Shown in pieces: positions 8,343 to 17,502 of a stretch of DNA of 64,000 bases (position 1 is its first letter; the number at the start of each line of letters is the position of its first letter). Both the position numbers and the translations under genes were made by a program. The notes below the pieces were generated by a model. The model was not told the origin of the DNA. It did not search any database and was given only the letters and a program-made list of their open reading frames with translations. Source of the DNA: an uncultured Bacteroidales bacterium (lineage in GTDB: Bacteria > Bacteroidota > Bacteroidia > Bacteroidales > JAUNSR01); the NCBI GenBank assembly GCA_947074145.1, contig CAMTOJ010000005.1, positions 1 to 64,000 on the forward strand, read 5' to 3'.

Positions 8343-9017
8343 TTAAAGTTTCATCTCTGTCACCACTTCTCCGTCAAAAAGATTAATAACTCTGTTTGCA
8401 TAACCCGCATCATGTTGCGAATGGGTAACCATCACAATAGTCGTACCCTCTTTATTTAATTCGCTAAGAAGATTCATCACCTCTTTACCATTTTTTGAAT
8501 CAAGATTACCTGTCGGCTCATCGGCAAGTATAAGTTTCGGATTAGCAACAACTGCTCTTGCTATTGCAACCCTCTGTTGCTGTCCTCCCGAAAGCTGTTG
8601 AGGAAAATGTTTACTTCTATGAGCAATTGCCATCCTTTCCATCGCCTCGTTTACCCGTTTTTTTCTCTCAGAAGAGGGAAGTCCCATATAAAGAAGAGGT
8701 AGTTCGATATTCTCCATCACATTTAGTTCATCAATCAAATTGAAACTCTGGAAGACGAAGCCGATAACTCCTTTACGAAGTTTTGTTCTTTCGCTTTCTG
8801 TGAATTTAGATACTTCGGTACCTGAAAGACTATATTCTCCTGATGATGGATTATCAAGTAATCCGAGAATATTTAAAAGTGTTGATTTCCCACAACCAGA
8901 AGGCCCCATTATAGCAACGAATTCACCCTCTTTGACATCAATACTGACATTATTCAAAGCCCAGGTTTCAATCTCTTCGGTCCTGAATATTTTTTGAAGT
9001 TTTTCTGTTTTAATCAT
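8343..9017 (-). CDS. ABC transporter ATP-binding protein, MacB/LolD type
   Basis: A 224-residue ATPase with Walker A GPSGCGKST (about residues 39-47), Q-loop GFVFQSFNL, ABC signature LSGGQQQR, Walker B LILADEPTGNLDS and H-loop VMVTHSQ. This combination is typical of ATPases serving FtsX-like permeases (MacB, LolCDE). It is the third gene of an operon after TolC and HlyD-type genes, 20 bp downstream of the adaptor. No permease follows: the next gene is convergent. The ATPase must therefore pair with a permease encoded elsewhere, or the permease gene was lost. Confidence 0.92.
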   Translation of the reverse strand: MIKTEKLQKIFRTEEIETWALNNVSIDVKEGEFVAIMGPSGCGKSTLLNILGLLDNPSSGEYSLSGTEVSKFTESERTKLRKGVIGFVFQSFNLIDELNVMENIELPLLYMGLPSSERKKRVNEAMERMAIAHRSKHFPQQLSGGQQQRVAIARAVVANPKLILADEPTGNLDSKNGKEVMNLLSELNKEGTTIVMVTHSQHDAGYANRVINLFDGEVVTEMKL

Positions 9018-9037
9018 AATGTATATATGTTTAAATG

Positions 9038-10288
9038 TTAATCAATAATAAGCTCTTCTATATCGCCAAATTTATCATATCCCGAGACAATCACTTTATC
9101 GCCGGGTTTTAATCCCGATAATATTTCATACTGTTTCGGGTTCTGTCTACCAATAGTGACAGGTGTCTTTATTGCCCTTTTCCCATCTTGGCTAAGACGA
9201 TAGACCCATTGACCGGCTGTTGACTGATAAAAATTACCACGACTTATAATCAATGTTTCTTCAGGCTGATCAAGTTCGATTCTTACCCTGAAACTTTTAC
9301 CTACTCTTGCATTTTCGGGAACAGAGTCAGTAAAAATCATCTCTATATCGAAACTTCTGTTTTTAACCTCTGCTACCACTTTACATACTTTAATCGGGAA
9401 ATTACGGTTTTGATAGCTTATTCCCCCTATCATCGAGGGTACAAATCTATCAACATAAAATTCATTAACAGATGATTTTATTTTAAACTTATCCATAATT
9501 TTAACTTCAGCCACCGATTCACCATCTCCAATCCGCTGTCCAATGGAAGCAGGTAAAAAACTAATTTGTCCATCAACTGGTGATAGCACAACAAGATCGG
9601 AATAGCTTTCAAGAATCCTGTTGTATTTGAGTTTTTCTTTTTCAAGCTCCTGTGCAAGAAGTTGCTTTCTTATATGAGTCATCACAGAATCATGATAAAT
9701 GTTCTCCTTTTGAAGTATCATAGTCTCAATTTTAAAATCAAACTCATCCTGAGCCATTTCAAGTTGAGCCTTACTTTTAATCCCCATTTTGAACTCCTCT
9801 AAATCGAGTTCATAACTTTTCTTAAGTCGTTTTAATTCATAATTTGTTTGAAGAGCCTGTTGTCTGAGATTTAGAGATTTCTGTTCCATAGAAATAGATT
9901 GTTCCCTGAACTTTATCACTGTTTTTTCCCACTCTGATTTCTGATCTGAAATTTCACGTAAAAGACGAGGATTATCTAATGTGAATATTGTATCACCCTT
10001 TTTTACCGTCATCCCCTCTTCAACATAAATCTTATCAACATTCCCACCTATACGGCTATTCACCTTAATTGAATTTATAGGATGAGTTATCCCCTCAACC
10101 TCTACATATTCGATAAATTTATCAAACGATGTTTCTGAAACAACCATATCTTGACTATTTACTTTTAATCTTTTCGGAGCACTGCCCAATATGATTATAT
10201 AAGTCAACAGAGAGATAAAGATTATCACAAAGCCGATATGAAATTTATATTTTATAACAGGGTTTTTCGGTGGCAATTTCTTATCCAT
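9038..10288 (-). CDS. HlyD/MacA-type periplasmic adaptor (membrane fusion protein)
   Basis: A 416-residue adaptor with one N-terminal membrane anchor (about residues 13-32), a short lipoyl-like half (VDKIYVEEGMTVKKGD), a long coiled-coil hairpin around residues 110-210 rich in Glu, Lys and Gln, the second lipoyl half (SPVDGQISFLPASIGQ), and C-terminal beta-barrel and membrane-proximal domains ending in LSGLKPGDKVIVSGYDKF. It bridges an inner-membrane transporter and a TolC channel. It starts 7 bp after the TolC gene and precedes the ATPase gene. Confidence 0.9.
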   Translation of the reverse strand: MDKKLPPKNPVIKYKFHIGFVIIFISLLTYIIILGSAPKRLKVNSQDMVVSETSFDKFIEYVEVEGITHPINSIKVNSRIGGNVDKIYVEEGMTVKKGDTIFTLDNPRLLREISDQKSEWEKTVIKFREQSISMEQKSLNLRQQALQTNYELKRLKKSYELDLEEFKMGIKSKAQLEMAQDEFDFKIETMILQKENIYHDSVMTHIRKQLLAQELEKEKLKYNRILESYSDLVVLSPVDGQISFLPASIGQRIGDGESVAEVKIMDKFKIKSSVNEFYVDRFVPSMIGGISYQNRNFPIKVCKVVAEVKNRSFDIEMIFTDSVPENARVGKSFRVRIELDQPEETLIISRGNFYQSTAGQWVYRLSQDGKRAIKTPVTIGRQNPKQYEILSGLKPGDKVIVSGYDKFGDIEELIID

Positions 10289-10295
10289 TATATTC

Positions 10296-11768
10296 TTATT
10301 TTAATAATTCATTAAGATCTTCACTTAAAGCTATGTTTCTTTCAAAATCATATAAAGTCATACTTCTTATTGCAAAGTATAGATTCCAGTATTTATATAA
10401 TGCTGATATATAATTACGTTTTGCATTATCCTTTTCTGTTACTGCGGCGTTAAGATCAAGTATGCCTGATTTTCCAAGTATATATAGTCTTGTGGCTACA
10501 TCATGACGTTTCATTGCGGTTGCTTCCGTCTTGGCAGCTATTTTTACCCTTTGAAGTTGAAGATTAAACTGATTGACCGTTTTTCTGACATCCACTTCAA
10601 AATCATTACGTCTTTGTTCAAGATCCTGATTTACGAGATCACTTCTTGATTTTGCTAATTTTATATCTCCACGACCCTTGCCCCAATCAAGCACAGGCAA
10701 ACTTATCCCTATGCTTACATATTGTTGATTAAGCGGATCCCGATAAGCGTTTCTGAATTTTTCGCCTGTCTGAGTTAGTCCGAAACTCATATAAAGATCA
10801 GCTTTTAATCCAGCATTCGCTCTTGCATAGGCAACGTTGCTTTCGCTCTGAATCTTTTGATATGTTATATTATTAATATCAGGACTATTTTCTATAGCAA
10901 GAGTAATTGCGTCATCTTCATTTACAGAAAATACGGGAAGAGAAAGATCAACATCCACTCTAACAGGGATATCATCCTTTATGCACAAATATGATTTAAG
11001 TGATTGCATATTATCTTGCAAGTCAAGAAGAGCATTCATCTTATTAGTCTCCTCTGTCAACATATTTATCTCAAGTTGTAGCATCTCATTCTCTGTTATT
11101 GTTCCGATGTTATATCGTCCTTTGGCAAAATCATAAAGCCGAGTGGCATTCTCATGATTTGTCACGGCAGAAGAATAATTGTTTTGTGCCGCTGCCAGAT
11201 TAAAAAATCGTGACACTGTTTTTGCCGCAATAAGTTCTAGTGTTTCTACGTACTCTCTGCAAGCGGCTTCATATCTTATAGGCATCAATCTTCGATTCCA
11301 TTTAAGATGATTATATCCGAAAAGCGACTGTGAATAACCTATTGTTACAGGCACTGTTTGCCACGACACATTTTCATTATCCAGTATGTCAAGACGTTCA
11401 ATAGAACTCTTTATGAACAGATTACCCCCTGTCAATCTGATATTCTGACTTAGAGTCAGATTTGCATTGGTTCGTAAAAGATTTTGTTCAACAAATTTTA
11501 CACTCCCGTCCGACTGTGTTATTGCATTTATTGCTCTGTCATAATATGGCGAAGAGTTAAGTGTCAGCCATGGAAGATAATTTGCCTTATACGATCTCCA
11601 GTTCCAATATTCAGACCTGAAACTATGACGAGCGCTATTTGCATCGGGTGAGATTTCGCGAGCTAAAGAGATCGCTTCCTTAAGAGTAAAAACTATTGTA
11701 TCCTTTTGGGATTCAACCGGCATCACCCTAAGAATAATAATCATCAATATCATAACAGTTAATCTCAT
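10296..11768 (-). CDS. TolC-family outer-membrane efflux protein
   Basis: A 490-residue protein with an N-terminal signal peptide (hydrophobic residues 2-16, cleavage near VES-Q), two related halves of long helices (for example EAISLAREISPDANSARHS and AITLAIENSPDINN) and periplasmic coiled-coil segments, as in TolC. It forms the outer-membrane channel of a tripartite exporter with the two downstream genes. It is the first gene of the operon; a sigma-54-type promoter lies 27 bp upstream of the ATG, giving a predicted leader of about 15 nt. Confidence 0.9.
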   Translation of the reverse strand: MRLTVMILMIIILRVMPVESQKDTIVFTLKEAISLAREISPDANSARHSFRSEYWNWRSYKANYLPWLTLNSSPYYDRAINAITQSDGSVKFVEQNLLRTNANLTLSQNIRLTGGNLFIKSSIERLDILDNENVSWQTVPVTIGYSQSLFGYNHLKWNRRLMPIRYEAACREYVETLELIAAKTVSRFFNLAAAQNNYSSAVTNHENATRLYDFAKGRYNIGTITENEMLQLEINMLTEETNKMNALLDLQDNMQSLKSYLCIKDDIPVRVDVDLSLPVFSVNEDDAITLAIENSPDINNITYQKIQSESNVAYARANAGLKADLYMSFGLTQTGEKFRNAYRDPLNQQYVSIGISLPVLDWGKGRGDIKLAKSRSDLVNQDLEQRRNDFEVDVRKTVNQFNLQLQRVKIAAKTEATAMKRHDVATRLYILGKSGILDLNAAVTEKDNAKRNYISALYKYWNLYFAIRSMTLYDFERNIALSEDLNELLK

Positions 11769-11794
11769 TCAATATTTCTTTTTAGAAAATATAT

Positions 11795-11810
11795 GCAAAT
11801 AGAGTGCCGA
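11795..11810 (-). promoter_or_regulatory. Sigma-54-type promoter of the tolC operon
   Basis: Minus-strand sequence TCGGCACTCTATTTGC matches the sigma-54 consensus (TGGCAC, five bases, TTGC) with the invariant GG and GC exactly 10 bases apart. Predicted transcription starts about 15 nt upstream of the tolC ATG. A sigma-54 activator gene is present in this window at 29994-31358. Confidence 0.78.
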
Positions 11811-11885
11811 AGATGCAAATGGTTAATATTCAGCAATATGATGAAATTAAATATTATATTACATGTTCATAATCACACACAGTAA

Positions 11886-11899
11886 GTGCATTATCGCAC
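11886..11899 (-). promoter_or_regulatory. Candidate activator box (GTGC...GCAC) upstream of the tolC promoter
   Basis: GTGCATTATCGCAC, a partial dyad about 77 bp upstream of the -24 element, at the distance expected for an enhancer-type site. It matches GTGCATAAACGAAC at 31515-31528, upstream of the sigma-54 activator gene, at 11 of 14 positions and in the same orientation relative to the gene. The rest of the 343-bp gap to the next gene is A+T-rich. Confidence 0.5.
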
Positions 11900-12010
11900 A
11901 AAAAAAGATTATTCTCCGATTAATAAAGAAATTTAGGAATATTGTAAAATCAGAATCTTAAACAATTTATATTCAACATTTACCTATTTTCATTAATACT
12001 ATTTCACTTC

Positions 12011-12038
12011 TTGTTACGGCATTTAATAAGTATTTTTG
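12011..12038 (+). promoter_or_regulatory. Bacteroidota-type promoter for the AbgT transporter gene
   Basis: TTG at 12011-12013, 17 bp, then TATTTTTG at 12031-12038 fits the Bacteroidota -33/-7 pattern. The predicted start is near 12045, giving a leader of about 65 nt before the ATG at 12112. Confidence 0.5.
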
Positions 12039-12111
12039 TACAAATGACATTAATTATTAATAACTCTTATTTTAACCTGCTAACGCTTAATGCCGACGCC
12101 ATTTTTGACGT

Positions 12112-13635
12112 ATGACAAAAAAATCATTTATTGACCGTTTCCTTCTGACTATCGAAAAAGTCGGAAATGCTTTGCCTCACCCGGCTACTTTGTTTGCTTT
12201 GTTTGCATTTTCTGTGATTATCCTTTCATGGATTGTTTCACTAATCAATCCCGAAGTAATAAACCCTGCAACCGGTGACCCGATACGAGCTGTGAATCTA
12301 CTCTCAAAAGAGGGGCTTCACATGATATTGACGCAGACAGTAACCAACTTTACTCAGTTCGTACCTTTAGGAACGGTTTTGGTAGCGATGCTCGGTGTTG
12401 GTATTGCGGAAAGATCGGGACTTATATCCACTGTACTTAGAAAAATAGTACTTATGGCACCTCCAAAGATGTTAAGCTTTGTGGTAGTATTTGCCGGGGT
12501 ACTTTCAAATACCGCATCAGAGATAGGTTATGTTCTACTTGTACCTTTGGCAGCTGTTATCTTTCTTGCTGCCGGACGAAACCCTCTTGCCGGACTTGCA
12601 GCCGCTTTTGCCGGTGTATCGGGAGGATATAGTGCTAATCTTTTATTAGGAACAATCGATCCTCTTCTTGCCGGACTTTCACAGGAAGCTGCAAGAATTA
12701 TTAATCCCGAATATATTGTCAACCCTGCATGTAACTATTATTTCATGTTTATCTCCACTTTCCTTATAGCAGGACTTGGAACATGGGTAACAGAAAAGAT
12801 TATTGAACCTCGTTTGGGTAAATATACCGGCGAAGATGTTGAAGCAATAGACTTGAAACCTCTTAATAATGATGAGAGGAAAGGTATGAGATATGCCTTT
12901 GTTACTGTCATGATTCTTTTCGGTCTTGTGGCCTGGGGAGTAATTCCGGAAAACGGATTCCTTAGAAATGCTACCACTGGGAGCTTTCTTGACTCACCAT
13001 TTATGAAAGGTATCGTAACATTCATATTTCTTCTTTTTGCACTGCCTGGAATTGCATACGGAATAGGAGCGAGAACATTGAAAAATGATGCAGATGTAAT
13101 GAAAGGGATGGCAAAATCGATGGAAACGATGGGATCATATATTGTTCTTGTATTTTTTGCTGCTCAGTTTGTTGCATATTTCAAATGGTCGAACCTTGGA
13201 TTGCTTGTTGCCGTTGAGGGTGCAAATTTCCTACAATCAATAAATCTTGGGACCATCCCTTTAATGTTTCTTTTCATAATACTTGCTGCTTTTATCAATC
13301 TTGTGATGGGATCGGCATCGGCTAAATGGGCAATCATGGCTCCTGTATTTATTCCGATGTTTATGATGCTTGGATATTCGCCTGAACTAACACAACTTGC
13401 ATACAGAATTGGTGATTCGGTTACAAATATAATCTCACCGATGATGTCATATTTTGCATTGATAGTAGCTTTTATTCAGCTATATGATAAAAAAGCGGGA
13501 ATTGGAACTATTGTAGCCCTAATGCTTCCTTATACAATAGTATTTTTCATAGGTTGGATGATTTTGTTTTTTGCATGGATATTATTAGGTTTTCCTATTG
13601 GTCCGGCATCACCGATATTCTACAATATGGGATAA
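12112..13635 (+). CDS. AbgT-family transporter (p-aminobenzoyl-glutamate family)
   Basis: A 507-residue integral membrane protein with a dozen or so hydrophobic segments. [17 protein letters not shown] at the N-terminus and the re-entrant hairpin motifs [21 protein letters not shown] and [17 protein letters not shown] are hallmarks of AbgT. Characterised members import p-aminobenzoyl-glutamate or export sulfonamides and p-aminobenzoate with ion coupling; which of these applies here is unknown. It is a single-gene unit with its own promoter and a strong terminator immediately after. Confidence 0.9.
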   Translation: MTKKSFIDRFLLTIEKVGNALPHPATLFALFAFSVIILSWIVSLINPEVINPATGDPIRAVNLLSKEGLHMILTQTVTNFTQFVPLGTVLVAMLGVGIAERSGLISTVLRKIVLMAPPKMLSFVVVFAGVLSNTASEIGYVLLVPLAAVIFLAAGRNPLAGLAAAFAGVSGGYSANLLLGTIDPLLAGLSQEAARIINPEYIVNPACNYYFMFISTFLIAGLGTWVTEKIIEPRLGKYTGEDVEAIDLKPLNNDERKGMRYAFVTVMILFGLVAWGVIPENGFLRNATTGSFLDSPFMKGIVTFIFLLFALPGIAYGIGARTLKNDADVMKGMAKSMETMGSYIVLVFFAAQFVAYFKWSNLGLLVAVEGANFLQSINLGTIPLMFLFIILAAFINLVMGSASAKWAIMAPVFIPMFMMLGYSPELTQLAYRIGDSVTNIISPMMSYFALIVAFIQLYDKKAGIGTIVALMLPYTIVFFIGWMILFFAWILLGFPIGPASPIFYNMG

Positions 13636-13658
13636 TAGAACTAAATATATAGATAAGA

Positions 13659-13706
13659 AAGAGCTGTTGATTAAGATATATAAATCTCAATCAACAGCTC
13701 TTTTTT
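13659..13706 (+). terminator. Intrinsic terminator after the AbgT transporter gene
   Basis: A 14-bp stem (AAGAGCTGTTGATT pairing with AATCAACAGCTCTT, 13659-13672 and 13689-13702) followed by a run of T. The stem begins 23 bp after the stop codon. Confidence 0.9.
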
Positions 13707-13837
13707 CATTCTCAATCTAATATATCAATAAGTTATACCGTGTTAGATTAAAAAAAGGTGTGAACCATAAATAATTGATAATGTTAGTATGATAATGCAT
13801 TGACTAAAATTTAATTACTATGTAAAATCAGTTTATT

Positions 13838-14950
13838 ATGGAAAATGGCTCCTCATTGAAATTTATGCTTGCTCTTGGAATGATAAAAGGTATCGGACCT
13901 CGTTATGCCAATCAGCTTCTAAATGAGTATGGTACGGCAGAGGCTATTTTCGAAGAGAGAAAAGAGATAATTTCCCGCATCCCTTATGTCGGGAATGCTT
14001 TAAATCATGGTATATCGTCAGGTGATGCCCTGAGGAAAGCAGAAAAAGAGATAGAATTTTGTATTAAAAATGATATTCAGATTATAGACAGGGAGAATGA
14101 AAAGTATCCATACCGAATGGCTGAATGCAACGATGCACCTCTTTGTATTTATGTAAAGGGTAATGTAAACTTTAATTCTCAAAAAATAATTTCAGTAGTA
14201 GGTACCCGTCACTCAACTCAATATGGAACGGAGATCACAAGAAGCATTATATCAACTCTTGCAAAATCTTTTCCTGATCTTATCATTGTAAGCGGGTTAG
14301 CTTACGGAATAGATATTTGCGCTCACAGAAGTGCACTCGATTCGGGTCTTGAAACAGTGGCTGTATTAGCCCACGGACTTGACAGAATATATCCTGCAGA
14401 TCACTTGAGAGATGCACAACGAATAATAAGACAGGGTGCTTTAATCTCGGAATACGGTTCGGAAATTGAGCCTGAAAAGGGCAATTTCCTTGCCCGAAAC
14501 AGAATAATTGCAGCTATTTCATCTGGCACAATCGTTGTGGAATCTGACAAACGTGGAGGGGCAATGGCTACCGCAAGAGTAGCCTTGTCGTACGATCGAG
14601 ATGTTATGTGTGTACCGGGACGTACATTAGACAGATATTCGAGAGGTTGTAATTATCTTATTAAAAATAATATTGCTTCTTTGATAACTTCTGCCGAAGA
14701 TGTTGCGGAAGTTCTTGGTTGGCAGGCTGAATTGAATCAGGATACGCAACAGGTGATAGATTTCGAACTGTCGCAGGAGGAGAAACTGATAATCTCCATT
14801 CTTGATTCAGGAGAATCGGTTCATCTTAATAATCTTGCAGAAAAAAGTGGATTTAATATTCCTGTATTAGCAGGGATTTTGATAGATCTTGAAATGAGAA
14901 AATTGATAAGACAACTTCCCGGTTCGATGTATAGAATCAAAAATCAATGA
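13838..14950 (+). CDS. dprA: DNA-processing protein DprA (Smf)
   Basis: A 370-residue protein with an N-terminal helical region (residues 1-70; MIKGIGPRYANQLL is helix-hairpin-helix-like), a Rossmann-like core with SVVGTRHSTQYG, VSGLAYGIDICAHRSAL, AVLAHGLDRIYP, LISEYG, RNRIIAAIS and ATARVALSYDRDVMCVPG, and a C-terminal winged-helix domain (about 305-370). DprA loads RecA onto incoming single-stranded DNA during transformation. Its last 7 bp overlap the convergent znuC-like gene. It is preceded by about 130 bp with no other gene. Confidence 0.95.
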   Translation: MENGSSLKFMLALGMIKGIGPRYANQLLNEYGTAEAIFEERKEIISRIPYVGNALNHGISSGDALRKAEKEIEFCIKNDIQIIDRENEKYPYRMAECNDAPLCIYVKGNVNFNSQKIISVVGTRHSTQYGTEITRSIISTLAKSFPDLIIVSGLAYGIDICAHRSALDSGLETVAVLAHGLDRIYPADHLRDAQRIIRQGALISEYGSEIEPEKGNFLARNRIIAAISSGTIVVESDKRGGAMATARVALSYDRDVMCVPGRTLDRYSRGCNYLIKNNIASLITSAEDVAEVLGWQAELNQDTQQVIDFELSQEEKLIISILDSGESVHLNNLAEKSGFNIPVLAGILIDLEMRKLIRQLPGSMYRIKNQ

Positions 14951-15678
14951 TGATGATGATAAGGACATGTCAGATCAACATCTTTAAGTGTTCCGTCGAT
15001 ATTTATTGTTCGGTTGACCATATCTACAAGTGAGGTGACCTCGTGTGAAACGATTAGAATCGTTGTTGTCTTATTTAAATTTCGCAATATGTCATAAAGA
15101 CGCTCCTCAAAACGCTTATCAATATAGGAGTTCGGTTCATCAAGGATTAGAACCTCCGGACGGTTGATAATTGCTCTTCCTAAAAGGACACGTTGCATCT
15201 GTCCGCCTGATAATGCTTCAATATGATTTTTACTAATATCTTCAAGTCCTATCAAATTAAGAATCTCTTGTACACGCTCCTTATCACCCTTCGAGATTTT
15301 TCTAAGATGAGTGTTTTTATAGAAAAGTCCCGATAAGATTACGTCGAAAACTGTGATTGGGAACTTATTATCAATAGAGTTTCTTTGGGGCAGATAACCT
15401 ATTTTAAGATGATCAACCAACTTATTGTCGCGGTAAAAATTGATTTTCCCATCATAGATAGGGACTAAGCCCAACAATGTTTTCACAAAAGTACTTTTAC
15501 CCCCACCATTAGGACCGATAATGCCCATGAAATCAAGTTTGTTAATATCAAGATTAATGTCATATATCACCTTTCTGTCAGAGTAACCGGCAGAAAGATT
15601 TTCAACTTTAATAATCGTCTCATTAGTGGATGATTTTTTATGATCATAAATCATATCTTCCGCTTTTATCAGTACCAT
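14944..15678 (-). CDS. Zinc/manganese-type ABC transporter ATPase (ZnuC-like) with a His4 tail
   Basis: A 244-residue ATPase with Walker A GPNGGGKST, Q-loop IGYLPQRNSID, signature LSGGQMQR, Walker B VLILDEPNSYID and H-loop VSHEV. The sequence is closest in style to ZnuC/MntB/TroB ATPases. The protein ends CPYHHHH; the His codons are a (CAT)4 repeat. The gene lies 18 bp downstream of the znuA-like gene, supporting zinc uptake. No ZnuB-like permease is adjacent, since the next gene is the convergent dprA. The last 7 bp overlap dprA. Confidence 0.88.
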   Translation of the reverse strand: MVLIKAEDMIYDHKKSSTNETIIKVENLSAGYSDRKVIYDINLDINKLDFMGIIGPNGGGKSTFVKTLLGLVPIYDGKINFYRDNKLVDHLKIGYLPQRNSIDNKFPITVFDVILSGLFYKNTHLRKISKGDKERVQEILNLIGLEDISKNHIEALSGGQMQRVLLGRAIINRPEVLILDEPNSYIDKRFEERLYDILRNLNKTTTILIVSHEVTSLVDMVNRTINIDGTLKDVDLTCPYHHHH

Positions 15679-15696
15679 GATCTCTAATCTTTTTTG

Positions 15697-16623
15697 CTAT
15701 TGATTGTTGTTTTCTGCAATTGCATGAGCCACCTTTATTAATTCATTAGCCCAATCGTCGCTTAGAGGATTGATTTGAACAACTTTAAGATTCAATTCGT
15801 CTGCAATTATCTGTGCGTTTTTCTTGTCAAATTCCTGTTGGATAAACACCACTTTGGCATTGGTTTTACGTACCTCGTCTATAAGTTTTTTCAGAGTAGC
15901 TGCCGAAGGTTCTTTCCCATTGTCCTCAATGGCAAATTGTTTTAGCCCGAACTCTTGTGCGAAATATGTTAGTGAGGGGTGATAGATGACAAATGTCGCT
16001 CCCTTAGAGTTAGCCAGAATTGAAGATATAGAGTCTTTTGTTCCGGTTATCTCATCTTTTAGAAGTTCATAATTGGTAGTATAATATTCCGAATTATCAG
16101 GATCTATTGTCAGAAAAGATTCATACATATTCTGAGCTATCTTCAAGGCATTTGAAGGGGAACTCCAGATATGAGGATCTCCGTCGTGATGGCATGAGTG
16201 ATGACCGTTACAATCCTCACCATGCGAGTGATCGGTATCTTCTGTCATATCGAAAATCTCTTCATCTTCAATAATTCCTATGTTTTTTGAATTGTCGAAT
16301 ATCTTCAATTCCGGATGATTCTGCCGAAGTTTCTCTATCCAATTTATTTCAAAACCAATATTTCCGATCCTGAAATATCCTTTGCTCTTATCAAGAGAGA
16401 CCATAGATGAAGCCGACGGTTCATAAGTTTCCGGACTACTGCCGGCTGGAACCATTGTATTTATTTTAAACTTATCACCGGCAATCTTTTCGGCAAAGAA
16501 TTTCTGTGGAACTATAGTAACGGAAATAATATTTTCCTTTTCAGAATTTGTATTGCATGAAAGCAACAATAAAATAAAGGAAAACAGACAAAAAAGCTTC
16601 AGTGAATTTCTCATATTATACAA
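15697..16623 (-). CDS. ZnuA-like zinc-binding lipoprotein (cluster A-I solute-binding protein)
   Basis: A 308-residue lipoprotein (lipobox LLLSC, acylated Cys23) of the metal-binding cluster A-I family. It has EPSASSMVSL at about 70, a His-rich loop with at least seven histidines (DHSHGEDCNGHHSCHHDGDPH), and metal-ligand regions DPHIW, IYHPSLTYFAQEFG and IQQEFDKKNAQIIADE. The His-rich insert is typical of ZnuA proteins and captures Zn2+ for the transporter. It is second of three genes, 31 bp after a GNAT gene and 18 bp before the ATPase gene. Confidence 0.9.
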   Translation of the reverse strand: MYNMRNSLKLFCLFSFILLLLSCNTNSEKENIISVTIVPQKFFAEKIAGDKFKINTMVPAGSSPETYEPSASSMVSLDKSKGYFRIGNIGFEINWIEKLRQNHPELKIFDNSKNIGIIEDEEIFDMTEDTDHSHGEDCNGHHSCHHDGDPHIWSSPSNALKIAQNMYESFLTIDPDNSEYYTTNYELLKDEITGTKDSISSILANSKGATFVIYHPSLTYFAQEFGLKQFAIEDNGKEPSAATLKKLIDEVRKTNAKVVFIQQEFDKKNAQIIADELNLKVVQINPLSDDWANELIKVAHAIAENNNQ

Positions 16624-16654
16624 AAATATCCAATTTATGCATTAAAGATATTAA

Positions 16655-17200
16655 TTAATTATGTTTTCCATAGACATTTCTATGAAGTGATTTGATATGA
16701 GAGTCATCTATCTTTATATCTCCATGGCTCATAAGTTTCAATTCCAACGGCATTTCTCCTTCACGGTAAGGTGGCTGAAAATATTCGATTTCATTGTTTA
16801 GAGTGAATCCGCAACGCTTGTAAAAATTGATTCGTCTTGCCGTGATTTCGTCATTTTCGGGCTCCACTTCAAGGATAAACGGCTTCTTTACTTTGTCAAG
16901 CAACAGAACAATTGATTTTTGTCCGATACCGCCACCTCTTTGATCGGGATCCATTGCAAAATGTTCGACGTAAGCAAACTCTCCAAGGTCCCATACGGTG
17001 ATGAATCCCACATGAGCTTCATCTTTAATAATGGCATAAACAGTAAACATCTCATTATGATACATCAGTTCAAGGAACTTGTCAAAATCTCTTCGTTCTT
17101 CCACCGGAAAGGAGTGATGATAGATTCTGTTGACATTTTCAATGAATGATACATCATTTTCTTTGATCTCAATAAGTTTGATTACAGAATTTGAATTCAT
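16655..17200 (-). CDS. GNAT-family N-acetyltransferase
   Basis: A 181-residue acetyltransferase; acetyl-CoA-binding motif A is FAMDPDQRGGGIGQ at about residues 80-93, followed by LEVEPENDEITARRINFYKRCGF, the usual motif B region. The acceptor is unknown. It is the first gene of a presumed operon with the ZnuA/ZnuC-like genes, so a link to metal homeostasis is possible but not shown. A 15-bp A+T-rich palindrome lies 35 bp upstream. Confidence 0.85.
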   Translation of the reverse strand: MNSNSVIKLIEIKENDVSFIENVNRIYHHSFPVEERRDFDKFLELMYHNEMFTVYAIIKDEAHVGFITVWDLGEFAYVEHFAMDPDQRGGGIGQKSIVLLLDKVKKPFILEVEPENDEITARRINFYKRCGFTLNNEIEYFQPPYREGEMPLELKLMSHGDIKIDDSHIKSLHRNVYGKHN

Positions 17201-17234
17201 AAAATATTAAATATTTTAGTTAGAAAATGTATAT

Positions 17235-17249
17235 ATATAGCAACTATAT
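17235..17249 (-). promoter_or_regulatory. Candidate operator upstream of the GNAT-znuA-znuC operon
   Basis: ATATAG-CAA-CTATAT, a 15-bp pseudo-palindrome, flanked by a wider pair of arms (ATGTATA at 17228 and TATACAT near 17258-17264). The position fits a repressor site such as Zur, but no Bacteroidota Zur consensus was compared. Nothing else is evident in the roughly 300 bp between the divergent genes apart from the Lrp promoter. Confidence 0.3.
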
Positions 17250-17449
17250 GCAATAAGTATACATAGATAATAAAAATTACTTTCAATCTGAAAGCTGTTA
17301 ATGATATTTAGTTGAGTTACACTATTAACAATTTATCGGTCTCTTTGTTATATGTAAATAGATATATTATAGTTTAGTTAAAAAATAGTATAAATAATAA
17401 TAAAACATTAACTTGGCTATCTCCCTTGTTACAATTTATAATAAGAGTC

Positions 17450-17480
17450 TTGTTATAAATATAGATTATATATACATTTG
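17450..17480 (+). promoter_or_regulatory. Bacteroidota-type promoter of the Lrp/AsnC gene
   Basis: TTG (17450-17452), 20 bp, TACATTTG (17473-17480). The predicted start near 17487 excludes translation from upstream in-frame codons and supports the ATG at 17503. Confidence 0.6.
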
Positions 17481-17502
17481 CCTGGTAAAAAAATATAAAA
17501 AA

